Assembly (NCBI RefSeq): GCF_007997215.1
Contig: NZ_VORW01000004.1
Location: 1-64,000 of the forward strand
Length of the DNA stretch: 64,000 bases
From: Algoriphagus aquimarinus
GTDB taxonomy: Bacteria > Bacteroidota > Bacteroidia > Cytophagales > Cyclobacteriaceae
Reading direction: 5' to 3'
Of this stretch, positions 16,520 through 24,683 are shown one piece after another. Each line of letters starts with the position of its first letter. The stretch's first letter is position 1. The notes below the pieces were generated by a model. It worked only from the letters and a program-made list of their open reading frames with translations, ran no database searches and was not told the DNA's origin. A program made the position numbers and the translations under genes.

Positions 16520-18118
16520 ATGAAAAAGACAATCTGGACTTTGTTATTGGTGATATCATCAATGAGCTCTTTTGCTCAATCATCTTTTGAAGATGGGCTT
16601 TCTTCGGAATGGCATAGCCAGAGACGAGAAGAATTTAGAAAGCTGATGCCGGCTAAATCGGTGGCAGTATTTTTCAATAATCCGGTGAAAAACAGAACCA
16701 ATGACGTCGATTTCATCTATCATCCGAACACAGATTTTTTCTACCTCACAGGATTCCGTGAGCCTAATGCTGTGCTGGTCATCTTTAGTGAAAGGAGAGA
16801 AGTTAATGGCGGATTAGCGGATGAATTGATTTTTGTCCAAAACAGAGATCCACGTGCAGAAATGTGGAATGGTAAAAGACTCGGCATAGAAGGGATGAAG
16901 AGTGATTTGGGCTTTGAAGAGGCATTATTAAATTCTGATTTTGGCGCCAAATCAGGGATCAATCTCCAAGATTTCGATAAGATATTGACTTTTAGCCTTT
17001 CAGAAGAAATAGAGGGAAGTAGTTCAAATCAGCCTTTAATTCAGATGGTGGAGGAATTTAAGACCGCTACTGCTTATCCTGAAAAGCTAAACGAAGTGAG
17101 TGCGAATGTTTATAGAATGATAAAAAATTCAGATCTAAAGACTTCAGATCGAGTGGTTCAACTGCTTAAACGATATATTAATCAATATCCAGATATGTTG
17201 AAAGATCCATTGATTAGTTCTTTTATGAATGCTGAATCTCCGGAAAAGCGTATGATCGTGAAGGATGGAATTCCCGAGCAAAAGCTGGACATCACCTCAT
17301 TGGCGAGTATGATGGATGCACTTCGCGAGGTGAAAACAGCAGAGGAAATCACCTTGCTGAAAAAAGCAGTTAAGATATCGGCAGTTGGGCAGATTGAAGT
17401 AATGAAAGCAGCAAAAGCTGGGATGACTGAACGGGAAATTCAAGGCGTGCATGAGTTTATCTACAAGCGGTATGGAGCGGAGGAATTGGGTTATCCATCC
17501 ATAGTAGGTGGAGGCAATAATGGCTGTATTCTTCATTACATAGAGAATGATAAGCGTGACTTGAATGATAGATTATTGCTAATGGACTTGGGTGCCGAAT
17601 GGAGAGGATACACGGCAGATGTGACTCGTACTATACCAATTAGTGGCAAATTCAATGAAGAAGAAAAGGCAATCTATGAGCTAGTTTATCAGGCGCAGGA
17701 AGCAGGAATAGCCATCTCAAAGCCAGGAGCCACTTTTCAGGAGATAGATGCTGCAGGTCGTCAAATCATCGATGAGGGATTGGCGAAGCTTGGGATTATC
17801 AAAAAAGGGGAGAGCCATCAATATTTCCCACATGGCACAAGCCATCATATAGGGCTGGATGTACATGATCGCGGAACCAGTGATCCATTAAAAGAAGGAG
17901 TTGTTTTTACAATAGAGCCAGGGATATACATTCCAATTGGATCAAATTGTGATAAGAAATGGTGGGGAATAGCCGTTCGAATCGAAGATGATATTTTGAT
18001 CACTGCAGATGGGAATGTGAACCTTTCAGGTGATGCACCTAGATCTATCGCTGCTATCGAAGAAATGATGCGACTCCCAAGTGTATTGGAGGAGTGGGTG
18101 CTGCCAGAGATTGATTAA
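16520..18118 (+). CDS. Secreted Xaa-Pro aminopeptidase (M24B, aminopeptidase P family)
   Basis: 532 residues with signal peptide MKKTIWTLLLVISSMSSFAQ. N-terminal creatinase-like domain (about 25-250) followed by a pita-bread M24 catalytic domain. The five dimetal ligands are visible: Asp in MDLGAEWRG, Asp in YTADVTRTIP, His in HGTSHHIGLDVHD, Glu in TIEPGIYIP and Glu in RIEDDIL. It removes N-terminal residues preceding proline, here probably from imported peptides in the periplasm. It is followed closely by the GxxExxY cassette, which starts beyond its stop. Confidence 0.92.
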   Translation: MKKTIWTLLLVISSMSSFAQSSFEDGLSSEWHSQRREEFRKLMPAKSVAVFFNNPVKNRTNDVDFIYHPNTDFFYLTGFREPNAVLVIFSERREVNGGLADELIFVQNRDPRAEMWNGKRLGIEGMKSDLGFEEALLNSDFGAKSGINLQDFDKILTFSLSEEIEGSSSNQPLIQMVEEFKTATAYPEKLNEVSANVYRMIKNSDLKTSDRVVQLLKRYINQYPDMLKDPLISSFMNAESPEKRMIVKDGIPEQKLDITSLASMMDALREVKTAEEITLLKKAVKISAVGQIEVMKAAKAGMTEREIQGVHEFIYKRYGAEELGYPSIVGGGNNGCILHYIENDKRDLNDRLLLMDLGAEWRGYTADVTRTIPISGKFNEEEKAIYELVYQAQEAGIAISKPGATFQEIDAAGRQIIDEGLAKLGIIKKGESHQYFPHGTSHHIGLDVHDRGTSDPLKEGVVFTIEPGIYIPIGSNCDKKWWGIAVRIEDDILITADGNVNLSGDAPRSIAAIEEMMRLPSVLEEWVLPEID

Positions 18119-18130
18119 AAGCGACATGAA

Positions 18131-18160
18131 TTATTCTCGCGGCGACACGGCGGCGCAGCG
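18131..18160. repeat. Left inverted repeat of GxxExxY cassette
   Basis: GC-rich 30-base arm beginning TTATTCTCGCGGCGACACGG and ending GGCGCAGCG. It is the inverted near-copy of 18577-18605 (about 26 of 29 positions match with one inserted base). Such GC density is unusual for this window. Confidence 0.8.
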
Positions 18161-18176
18161 TGTTTTTGTTTTGAAT

Positions 18177-18560
18177 ATGGAAAAGATTGAGAATGATATT
18201 GCTACTTTAATTCTGGATAAAGCATTTCTAATTCATCGGGAATTGGGGCCAGGCTTGCTGGAATCTATTTATGAGCGAGTGTTATTCCATGAATTGAAAA
18301 AGTCTGGACTTAATGTTGCAAGTCAAGTATTCATCCCTTTCAAGTGGGATGATATCACTTTTGAAAATGGATTTAGAGCTGATTTAATAGTTGATGATAA
18401 GGTGATTGTAGAAATTAAATCAGTTCAAATCATAGCTCCTGTCCATTCTAAGCAATTAATGACCTACTTGCGCCTAACCAAGTTAAAATTAGGTCTCTTG
18501 TTGAATTTCAATGAGGCCTTATTAAAAGATGGGATTAAAAGAGTAGCGAACAACTTATAG
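18177..18560 (+). CDS. GxxExxY family protein (PDDEXK-like)
   Basis: 127 residues from ATG 18177 (the frame is open further upstream but that part runs through the repeat). The naming motif GLLESIY is present after ELGP, and the core FRADLIVDDKVIVEIKSV fits the D...ExK pattern of the PDDEXK nuclease fold to which the family has been assigned. Function is unknown; many genomes carry several scattered copies. The gene is framed by matching GC-rich inverted repeats, so gene plus repeats may move or spread as a unit. Confidence 0.85.
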   Translation: MEKIENDIATLILDKAFLIHRELGPGLLESIYERVLFHELKKSGLNVASQVFIPFKWDDITFENGFRADLIVDDKVIVEIKSVQIIAPVHSKQLMTYLRLTKLKLGLLLNFNEALLKDGIKRVANNL

Positions 18561-18576
18561 CATATTCGCAATTATT

Positions 18577-18605
18577 CGTTGCGCCGCCGCGCCGCCGCGA
18601 GATAA
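18577..18605. repeat. Right inverted repeat of GxxExxY cassette
   Basis: CGTTGCGCCGCCGCGCCGCC followed by GCGAGATAA. Read on the minus strand it matches 18131-18160 except for one gap and about three substitutions. It starts 16 bases after the GxxExxY stop codon. Confidence 0.8.
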
Positions 18606-18624
18606 AAAAAACATAAAGCTAAGT

Positions 18625-19275
18625 CTAATCCTTCCTCTTCAAATCCCCCCGTTTAATAGACCGAATAAACTGTCCCCATGCGAATGGATCGAGGAGTCTA
18701 AGCGTTCTTGGGCCATACAGATCCTGGTTTTGGATGGCTTGCCCTTGTTGGAAATATCTGAAATTCTCATTGCCAGAGGCTGGCATGGATTCAGCCCAGC
18801 GAAGGAGCATTTCAGGGCTCATGTTTGCACTTGAGACTGACATTGGATCGGTTACATTCAGCGCAATTACTGCCCGCTTGAATTCCTCTTCAGTTGGGTA
18901 AGGCATTACTTCAATTTCTGCCAAGGCAATTTCATCTATTTGCATCGTGAGAATTAAGCTAATTCTATCACTGGTAACTTGATCAGGTATTTTAAAGGTT
19001 TGTCTTTTCAAGCCGATAAAGCTGAAAACAACGGAATCTCCTTCAAGTACTGGCATGGAGAAATATCCAAATCGTCCAGAACTGGTGCCTCGACCTTTCT
19101 TCGGGACGTAAATATTTACACCAGCTACAGCATCTGTGCTATCTGCATTAAGGATAATTCCAGAAAGTTGGATTACTTTTTTTTCTTGCACATCTTGAGC
19201 TTTCACTTCAAGAGAGTTAAAAAATAATCCAATTATAAAAAGGAATGTGGCGCTAAGGAGTAATGAATTCTTCAC
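18625..19275 (-). CDS. Secreted protein with CarboxypepD_reg-like beta domain
   Basis: 216 residues. Signal peptide ends near VKAQ (about 26). Residues 38-110 form a carboxypeptidase-regulatory-like beta sandwich (QLSGIILNADSTDAVAGVNI, then FGYFSMPVLEGDSVVFSFIG), the domain found at the N-terminus of many outer-membrane Bacteroidota proteins. The C-terminal half is helical with no recognised fold. It may be an accessory envelope protein. It is divergent from the ArsR-type regulator, 109 bases apart. Confidence 0.75.
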   Translation of the reverse strand: MKNSLLLSATFLFIIGLFFNSLEVKAQDVQEKKVIQLSGIILNADSTDAVAGVNIYVPKKGRGTSSGRFGYFSMPVLEGDSVVFSFIGLKRQTFKIPDQVTSDRISLILTMQIDEIALAEIEVMPYPTEEEFKRAVIALNVTDPMSVSSANMSPEMLLRWAESMPASGNENFRYFQQGQAIQNQDLYGPRTLRLLDPFAWGQFIRSIKRGDLKRKD

Positions 19276-19384
19276 AAATTAAAAGTCTTTACAGAACGAC
19301 GGATATGATTATTTCTGATGCGATATTACCCTAATTTCGGATGATTTTTTATTTTACCCTCATAAACTCCGTTAAAACTTACTA

Positions 19385-19768
19385 ATGCGGCTAAAAAATA
19401 TCAGTTTAAACTACGGACTTAGAATCTTCAAAGCGTTATCGGAGGAACCTCGTGTGCGTATTTTTCACTTGCTCATGCTGAATAAAGAGTTGTCCATTTC
19501 CGACTTTGAATTGATTCTGGATTTCACCCAGACAAAAACAAGCAGACACTTGATTTACCTTAAAAATGCGGGTTTACTTGGCAGTAGACGTGTAGATCAG
19601 TGGGTGTTTTATTACATCCTTGAGGAGTATCTTGAAATCATTCAGCAGATTTTTAAGTTTATACAAAAAGATCCTAGTCTTCTTAAAGATCAGGTCACTT
19701 TCGAGATTCTAAAATCCAATCGCGAACTTGCGATCAATAAAATTCAGAATAATCAGTACCGACGTTAA
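19385..19768 (+). CDS. ArsR-type winged-helix transcriptional regulator
   Basis: 127 residues. Residues 10-85 form a winged helix: FKALSEEPRVRIFHLLM, ISDFELILDFTQTKTSRHL (recognition helix TQTKTSRHLIYLKNAGL) and the wing SRRVDQWVFYYIL, the usual ArsR order. The metal-site motif ELCVCDL is absent, so a metal ligand is unlikely. It precedes the HAD hydrolase gene by 6 bases and may be co-transcribed with it. Target unknown. Confidence 0.85.
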   Translation: MRLKNISLNYGLRIFKALSEEPRVRIFHLLMLNKELSISDFELILDFTQTKTSRHLIYLKNAGLLGSRRVDQWVFYYILEEYLEIIQQIFKFIQKDPSLLKDQVTFEILKSNRELAINKIQNNQYRR

Positions 19769-19774
19769 TTTCCC

Positions 19775-20470
19775 TTGAAAACCTACCAACACCTTTTTTT
19801 CGATCTTGATCACACACTTTGGGATTATGATCGAAATGTCCAAGAATCTCTTTCCGAGCTCTTTCATCATTATAAGCTTGAAGAACTTGGAGTTTTATCC
19901 TCTCAGCACTTTATAGACTCATTTTACGCAGTGAATTTCAAGCTTTGGTCTGCTTATGACAAGGGTGAAATGCATAAAGATGAGCTTCGAACAACTCGAT
20001 TTCCACGGATATTTGCCCATGCAGGAGTGATTGATCCAGCAATTCCTGAAGAGTTCGAAGGAGATTTTATGCATCGAACTTCTAGCAAACCTCATCTTTT
20101 TCCACACACCATCGAGATTCTCCAATACCTCAAACCAAAGTACAAGCTCTATGTGATTACGAATGGATTCGATGAGAGTCAGGCGAAGAAAATGACTTCA
20201 TCCGGCCTAAATGAATATTTTGAATTAGTCGTGACCTCAGAGACTACAGGCCATAAAAAACCTGATCCGAGGATTTTTCAGTATGCAATGGAGCAAGCAG
20301 GTGCAAGCAAGGAAAATAGTTTGATGATAGGAGATAATCCCATCTCTGACATTCAGGGTGCACACGGAGCTGGTATCGATCAGGTCTTTTTTAATCCGCT
20401 TGAAAAAGCAATTGAAATGACGCCAACTTATACTATTTCACATTTGAGAGAACTAGAAGACATACTTTAG
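19775..20470 (+). CDS. YjjG-family HAD hydrolase (noncanonical pyrimidine nucleotidase)
   Basis: 231 residues, cytosolic. HAD motifs in order: DLDHTLWDY (nucleophile Asp near residue 10), VITNGF, K in TGHKKPDPRIF and GDNPISDI. The family dephosphorylates nucleoside monophosphates and related compounds. The start is TTG at 19775: the conserved FFDLDHT strand begins seven residues later, so no downstream ATG is usable. It is 6 bases after the ArsR-type gene. Confidence 0.87.
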   Translation: MKTYQHLFFDLDHTLWDYDRNVQESLSELFHHYKLEELGVLSSQHFIDSFYAVNFKLWSAYDKGEMHKDELRTTRFPRIFAHAGVIDPAIPEEFEGDFMHRTSSKPHLFPHTIEILQYLKPKYKLYVITNGFDESQAKKMTSSGLNEYFELVVTSETTGHKKPDPRIFQYAMEQAGASKENSLMIGDNPISDIQGAHGAGIDQVFFNPLEKAIEMTPTYTISHLRELEDIL

Positions 20471-20513
20471 GGTTCTTTTACTTCATATTCAACAGCCAAT
20501 AAAACCTTCTGGT

Positions 20514-20521
20514 TATCTTTG
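20514..20521 (+). promoter_or_regulatory. Candidate -7 promoter element of pruA
   Basis: TATCTTTG matches the Bacteroidota consensus TAnnTTTG exactly and lies 31 bases before the ATG at 20552. No good -33 TTTG was seen. Confidence 0.45.
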
Positions 20522-20551
20522 GCCAATCAGAAAATTATAACCCCAGATATT

Positions 20552-22189
20552 ATGCTCAAAGGTTTTTTTAATGTTCCAGCTCCGGTAAATGAGCCGGTAA
20601 AAGCTTATGCTCCCGGAAGTCCCGAGAGAAAAGAATTGCAAGCAGCGCTCAAAGAAGCTAGATCTCAGCAAGTTGATGTACCAATGTACATTGGTTCAGA
20701 TGAGGTCAGAACTGGCAATACACACATAATGTCTCCTCCGCACGATCATCAGCATGTGTTGGGTCATTTCCATGAAGGAGATGCTTCTCATGTAGAGCAA
20801 GCGATCGATGCTGCCATGGGAGCGAAAGAAGCTTGGGAAAACATAGCGTGGGAACAAAGAGCAGCGATTTTCTTGAAAGCAGCTGATCTTTTGGCAGGGC
20901 CATATCGTGCCAAAATCAATGCTGCTACTATGCTTGGTCAGTCTAAGAATGCCATGCAAGCTGAGATCGATGCGGCATGTGAGTTTATAGACTTCTTGCG
21001 CTTCAATGTGCAATACATGACCGAAATCTATGCCCAACAGCCTCCGGTTTCTGGAAATGGTGTTTGGAATAGATTGGAGCAGAGACCACTTGAAGGATTT
21101 GTGTTTGCATTGACTCCATTCAACTTTACAGCGATTGCCGGTAATCTTCCTACTTCGGCTGCCATGATGGGAAATACCATCGTGTGGAAGCCTGCTTATA
21201 CGCAGATTTATTCTGCAAATGTGCTGATGCAAGTCTTCAAAGAAGCTGGCGTTCCAGCTGGTGTGATCAACTTGATTTACGTAGATGGTCCAACGGCAGG
21301 AGAAGTGATTTTCAAGCATAGAGATTTCGCTGGAATTCACTTTACAGGTTCTACTGGAGTTTTTCAGCACATCTGGAAAACTATCGGAACGAACATTCAT
21401 CAGTATAAATCTTATCCAAGAATCGTCGGTGAGACTGGTGGGAAAGACTTCGTGATCGCTCACAAATCTGCAATTCCAAAAGCCGTAGCTGTAGGACTTG
21501 CCCGTGGTGCTTTCGAATTCCAAGGTCAAAAATGCTCTGCTGCTTCCCGTGCTTATATTCCTTCCAATATTTGGGATGAAGTAAAAGAAGGCTTAGTCGC
21601 TGATCTTGCTGACATGAAAATGGGCGGAACGGAAGATTTTACCAATTTCATTAATGCAGTGATTGACGAGAAGTCTTTTGATAAAATCGCCAAGTACATC
21701 GACAATGCGAAAGCAAATCCTGCGGTGGAAATTATCGCTGGAGGTAATTATGACAAATCGAAAGGCTACTTCATCGAGCCGACCGTAATCGTGACTCAAG
21801 ATCCAATGTACACTACGATGTGTGAAGAGATCTTCGGTCCGGTGCTGACAATATATGTGTATGATTCGGAGCGATTCGAAGAAGCATTGGAATTGGTCGA
21901 TCAGACTTCTCCGTATGCTTTGACTGGAGCAATATTCTCCCAGGATCGTTATGCGGTAGAATTAGCTACGACAAAGCTGAGAAATGCAGCGGGTAATTTC
22001 TATGTCAATGATAAGCCGACAGGTGCAGTAGTAGGTCAGCAGCCATTCGGTGGAGCGAGAGCTTCAGGAACCAATGACAAAGCTGGTTCTATGATCAACT
22101 TGCTACGTTGGGTTTCTCCACGTACAATCAAAGAAACCTTCGTGTCTCCAGTAGATTACAAATATCCTTTCCTGGAAAGCGACAAGTAA
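20552..22189 (+). CDS. pruA: L-glutamate gamma-semialdehyde dehydrogenase (1-pyrroline-5-carboxylate dehydrogenase)
   Basis: Second enzyme of proline catabolism, oxidising glutamate semialdehyde to glutamate with NAD. 545 residues from ATG 20552, which begins MLKGFFNVPAPVNEPV as expected; the frame is open from TTG 20519, but that codon overlaps the promoter element and is unlikely. Aldehyde dehydrogenase motifs: catalytic Cys in FQGQKCSAASRAY, Glu in GETGGKD, NAD-loop FTGSTGVFQ and PFGGARASGTNDKAG. Proline dehydrogenase is not nearby. Confidence 0.93.
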   Translation: MLKGFFNVPAPVNEPVKAYAPGSPERKELQAALKEARSQQVDVPMYIGSDEVRTGNTHIMSPPHDHQHVLGHFHEGDASHVEQAIDAAMGAKEAWENIAWEQRAAIFLKAADLLAGPYRAKINAATMLGQSKNAMQAEIDAACEFIDFLRFNVQYMTEIYAQQPPVSGNGVWNRLEQRPLEGFVFALTPFNFTAIAGNLPTSAAMMGNTIVWKPAYTQIYSANVLMQVFKEAGVPAGVINLIYVDGPTAGEVIFKHRDFAGIHFTGSTGVFQHIWKTIGTNIHQYKSYPRIVGETGGKDFVIAHKSAIPKAVAVGLARGAFEFQGQKCSAASRAYIPSNIWDEVKEGLVADLADMKMGGTEDFTNFINAVIDEKSFDKIAKYIDNAKANPAVEIIAGGNYDKSKGYFIEPTVIVTQDPMYTTMCEEIFGPVLTIYVYDSERFEEALELVDQTSPYALTGAIFSQDRYAVELATTKLRNAAGNFYVNDKPTGAVVGQQPFGGARASGTNDKAGSMINLLRWVSPRTIKETFVSPVDYKYPFLESDK

Positions 22190-22253
22190 TACTAGCGATC
22201 TCCTCGAAGGTATTAAGTACATATCTTTAAATTGAATAAAAGCTTCGAGGAGG

Positions 22254-22278
22254 CCCTTCGACTTCGCTCAGGGTGACA
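22254..22278. repeat. Single-arm copy of the GACTTCGCTCAG repeat
   Basis: CCCTTCGACTTCGCTCAGGG followed by TGACA. It shares the core with the REP-like repeats at 14563-14605 and 44590-44656. Confidence 0.55.
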
Positions 22279-22293
22279 CCTCAAAGGTTTTAA

Positions 22294-22327
22294 GAGCCTC
22301 GGATTTAGATTCGAGGCTTTTTTTTTA
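22294..22327 (+). terminator. Rho-independent terminator downstream of pruA
   Basis: Stem AGCCTCG / CGAGGCT (22295-22301 with 22312-22318) followed by nine T. An upstream long-range pairing CTCCTCGAAG (22200-22209) with CTTCGAGGAG (22244-22253) lies in front of it. Confidence 0.85.
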
Positions 22328-22399
22328 GCTGCTTACGTTGGGGAGTTAACAACATTACTACAGACTTTTTCAAAATCTACTCTTACGTATTCACAAAAA

Positions 22400-22439
22400 A
22401 AAATGCCCCTAATAAGCGTTAAGCTATTGGGGGCATTTT
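22400..22439 (-). terminator. Rho-independent terminator of the minus-strand lipoprotein gene
   Basis: Stem AAAATGCCCC (22400-22409) with GGGGCATTTT (22430-22439), preceded by a run of A that reads as T on the minus strand. Confidence 0.8.
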
Positions 22440-22476
22440 GGTTATTACTGCTTTTTTACGATGTAAGTATGTGTAA

Positions 22477-23127
22477 TTAATATTCTATCCTACCTTGTAT
22501 CGTGCTCATTCCTTGACCATTTGTAGGATTGAAATATCCTATAACTGTTCCCGCACCGGATGCGTTCTCGAACTTTCCAGTTCCACCTACAATTTCCACT
22601 TCAGCTTCAAAATCAATTTTTTCTTCACTTGATGCTGTAATAGTGTTTTGGATGTTTTTGAACCATACCGAATTTCCTTTTCCATCTGTTGTAACCGAAC
22701 TGACTTCGGGGTTATCGACTACTATGCCTAATGCTTCTAATTGTTCTGAATAAAATTGAGTCACTGGAGCACCTACAGTCCCTAAGCCATTCTCTCCGGG
22801 CGATGCAAACTGGTTTATGAAAGTAGAAGCTTTACCCATATGACTAGAATTACCGGTTCCCGTACCCGGGAGATAAGCTGGAAAATCAAAAGTCGGATAT
22901 CCGTTTTCATCTACTTGAGCCAATTGATTTGCAAACCGTTCGAAATAATTTTTTTCTACTGATTTTCTAGCATTTAGGTCTGTAGAAGAAGTGGGGTTAG
23001 CCAGTACTTCGGACTCTGTAACTTGTTGAAGTTGTGTCGGCTCTTCCATAGTAGGTACGCAAGAAGCCATTAAAACTGATCCAGCTAGAGTCATCATGCC
23101 TAGCTTTGAGCGCATTGATTTTTTCAT
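22477..23127 (-). CDS. Lipoprotein of unknown function with Gly-rich beta C-terminus
   Basis: 216 residues from ATG 23127 (a longer frame to 23202 lacks a signal). MKKSMRSKLGMMTLAGSVLMAS ends in lipid Cys23. The middle is proline- and glycine-rich (FPAYLPGTGTGNSSHMG). The C-terminus (FEAEVEIVGGTGKFENASGA, then GTVIGYFNP) has the GGTGKFENA signature seen in small secreted beta-barrel proteins. I do not recognise a named family or function. It stands alone on the minus strand. Confidence 0.7.
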   Translation of the reverse strand: MKKSMRSKLGMMTLAGSVLMASCVPTMEEPTQLQQVTESEVLANPTSSTDLNARKSVEKNYFERFANQLAQVDENGYPTFDFPAYLPGTGTGNSSHMGKASTFINQFASPGENGLGTVGAPVTQFYSEQLEALGIVVDNPEVSSVTTDGKGNSVWFKNIQNTITASSEEKIDFEAEVEIVGGTGKFENASGAGTVIGYFNPTNGQGMSTIQGRIEY

Positions 23128-23534
23128 ATTTTTTTGGGGTTGGGTGTTGGTAAAAACATATTGATTTTTAGAATTTACAATCTTTGATGTGGGTGATTTC
23201 AAAACTTATAAATAGTAATTTGCATTTAACACCAATAAAAATGCCAAAAATCAATTAAATGTAATAAAAAATTTGCCTTAGGATCTTTGCTTAATAATTA
23301 CCTATCTTACTTGGTATTCTCAGAATAGTACTATTTTTCTTCGAAGTTGATCTTTCAGTCATTTCCAATATGAAAAAACTAACTCTTTTCCATCTTTTTC
23401 CAACACATGTTTTGCATTGGCCTGAAAAATAAGATTGCCAATCTTGACAGCGATATATTCTGGATAAGGTTATCTGTAGCAAGAGAAAGTTGAGTTTTTT
23501 CTTTAGTTTTAGTTATCCTTCTAAAATCTCGTAA
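23128..23534. other. Divergent intergenic region, no gene recognised
   Basis: About 400 AT-rich bases between the minus-strand lipoprotein gene and the first DUF4221 gene. Short frames exist, for example a 20-codon frame starting MKKLTLFHLF at 23370, but nothing supports them. It should hold both promoters; no exact TAnnTTTG element was seen. Confidence 0.4.
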
Positions 23535-24683
23535 ATGAAAAACCTGTGCTTACTTTTTTTGGCCGTATTATTTTTTGCATGCTCCAAAGAGAAAGAATCC
23601 ATTCAGGGGAAGCTGGTAGACTTTGTCTCAGGAGAGATGAGTTTTGAGCGGGATGCTGAAACAGGGTACATGGCTTTCCTTGGAACGGTGAACTATGAAT
23701 CGAAGGAAGCTGCATATACCCAATGGAATGGGGTTTTTAAGTTTTATGACCCAAAGTCGGGTAGGAAATTGGGGTCATTTGAGATTCCACCAGAGGGACC
23801 TATGTCATTGAAAGGCCGAGTTCATATCGCAAAATCTTTCGATGAATCCACTATTGTTGCAACAAATACCCTTGGGTATTTTAATGTATATAAAGATGAC
23901 ACAGTTTTTAGTAGTTTTCAGCTTGACATGGGTGATTTCGAGTCCAATACATTTTTTTCATTTCCCTTGGGCGGTAATGCCTTGCATCAAGTAGCTCCCG
24001 ATCAATATGAAGTCACTTATGATCCTTTTGATTTTATGGCACAACGGATGGGTAAACATGGATTTGACCTAGCTTTTTCTTCTTGGATAGTCAAATTTGA
24101 TGAGCAGGGAAATTGGCTTTGCAAAACAGACTTCTTAGCCCCGTACGATGAGTCTTATGCTAATTCAGCAGTGGCTTCAGAAATGATAAGAATGGTGGAA
24201 AATGGGAACTCTTGGGGGATGTTTTCTTATTCGGATTCTCTTTATCAGATTAAAGACTGCGAGGTAGTAAAAAGAATTAAGCTGCAGTCTTTAAGCCCGC
24301 TTTCGTATTTCCCAGATAAATTTGAAGGTGATAAGAATAAGGGGTCTTGGGAAATACCTGAAGATGGTGCTTTAAATTATCGGTTAGTTCACGATGAAGC
24401 TTCAGGTATGAATGTAAGAATGACTTTATTGAAGCAACGAAAGTCTGATCCTGACATTAAAGATGCTCATAAGAGAATGTATTTGAATGAGAGTACCTAT
24501 CTGCTATTGCTTTATGATTATGAGTGGAAGTTGCGTGCTGAACTTGAAATATTTTACCCTACAGGAACGCGCTTTGAAAATATTTTTTGCACCTCCGAAG
24601 GACTGATGATCAATAAACCCGAGCAAAAGTCGGAGGATGAATACGAGTTTTATAAGATTGATTTATCCCAATTTGCAGACTGA
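23535..24683 (+). CDS. DUF4221-type lipoprotein, first of tandem pair
   Basis: 382 residues; signal MKNLCLLFLAVLFFAC with lipid Cys16. The rest looks like a beta-propeller typical of DUF4221 proteins, which are known only from Bacteroidota and have no known function. Its C-terminal 25 residues (INKPEQKSEDEYEFYKIDLS) are nearly identical to those of the next gene, also at the DNA level. Its stop overlaps the start of the second copy by one base (TGATGA), so the two are translated as a pair. Confidence 0.75.
   Translation: MKNLCLLFLAVLFFACSKEKESIQGKLVDFVSGEMSFERDAETGYMAFLGTVNYESKEAAYTQWNGVFKFYDPKSGRKLGSFEIPPEGPMSLKGRVHIAKSFDESTIVATNTLGYFNVYKDDTVFSSFQLDMGDFESNTFFSFPLGGNALHQVAPDQYEVTYDPFDFMAQRMGKHGFDLAFSSWIVKFDEQGNWLCKTDFLAPYDESYANSAVASEMIRMVENGNSWGMFSYSDSLYQIKDCEVVKRIKLQSLSPLSYFPDKFEGDKNKGSWEIPEDGALNYRLVHDEASGMNVRMTLLKQRKSDPDIKDAHKRMYLNESTYLLLLYDYEWKLRAELEIFYPTGTRFENIFCTSEGLMINKPEQKSEDEYEFYKIDLSQFAD

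Noticed and set aside
20696..21529. 277-codon minus-strand frame inside pruA
   Set aside because: It is antisense to the strongly conserved aldehyde dehydrogenase and its translation is rich in Ser, Cys and His without any family pattern.
23370..23432. 20-codon frame starting MKKLTLFHLF
   Set aside because: Too short, no hairpin or promoter around it, and no hydrophobic core of a proper signal peptide.
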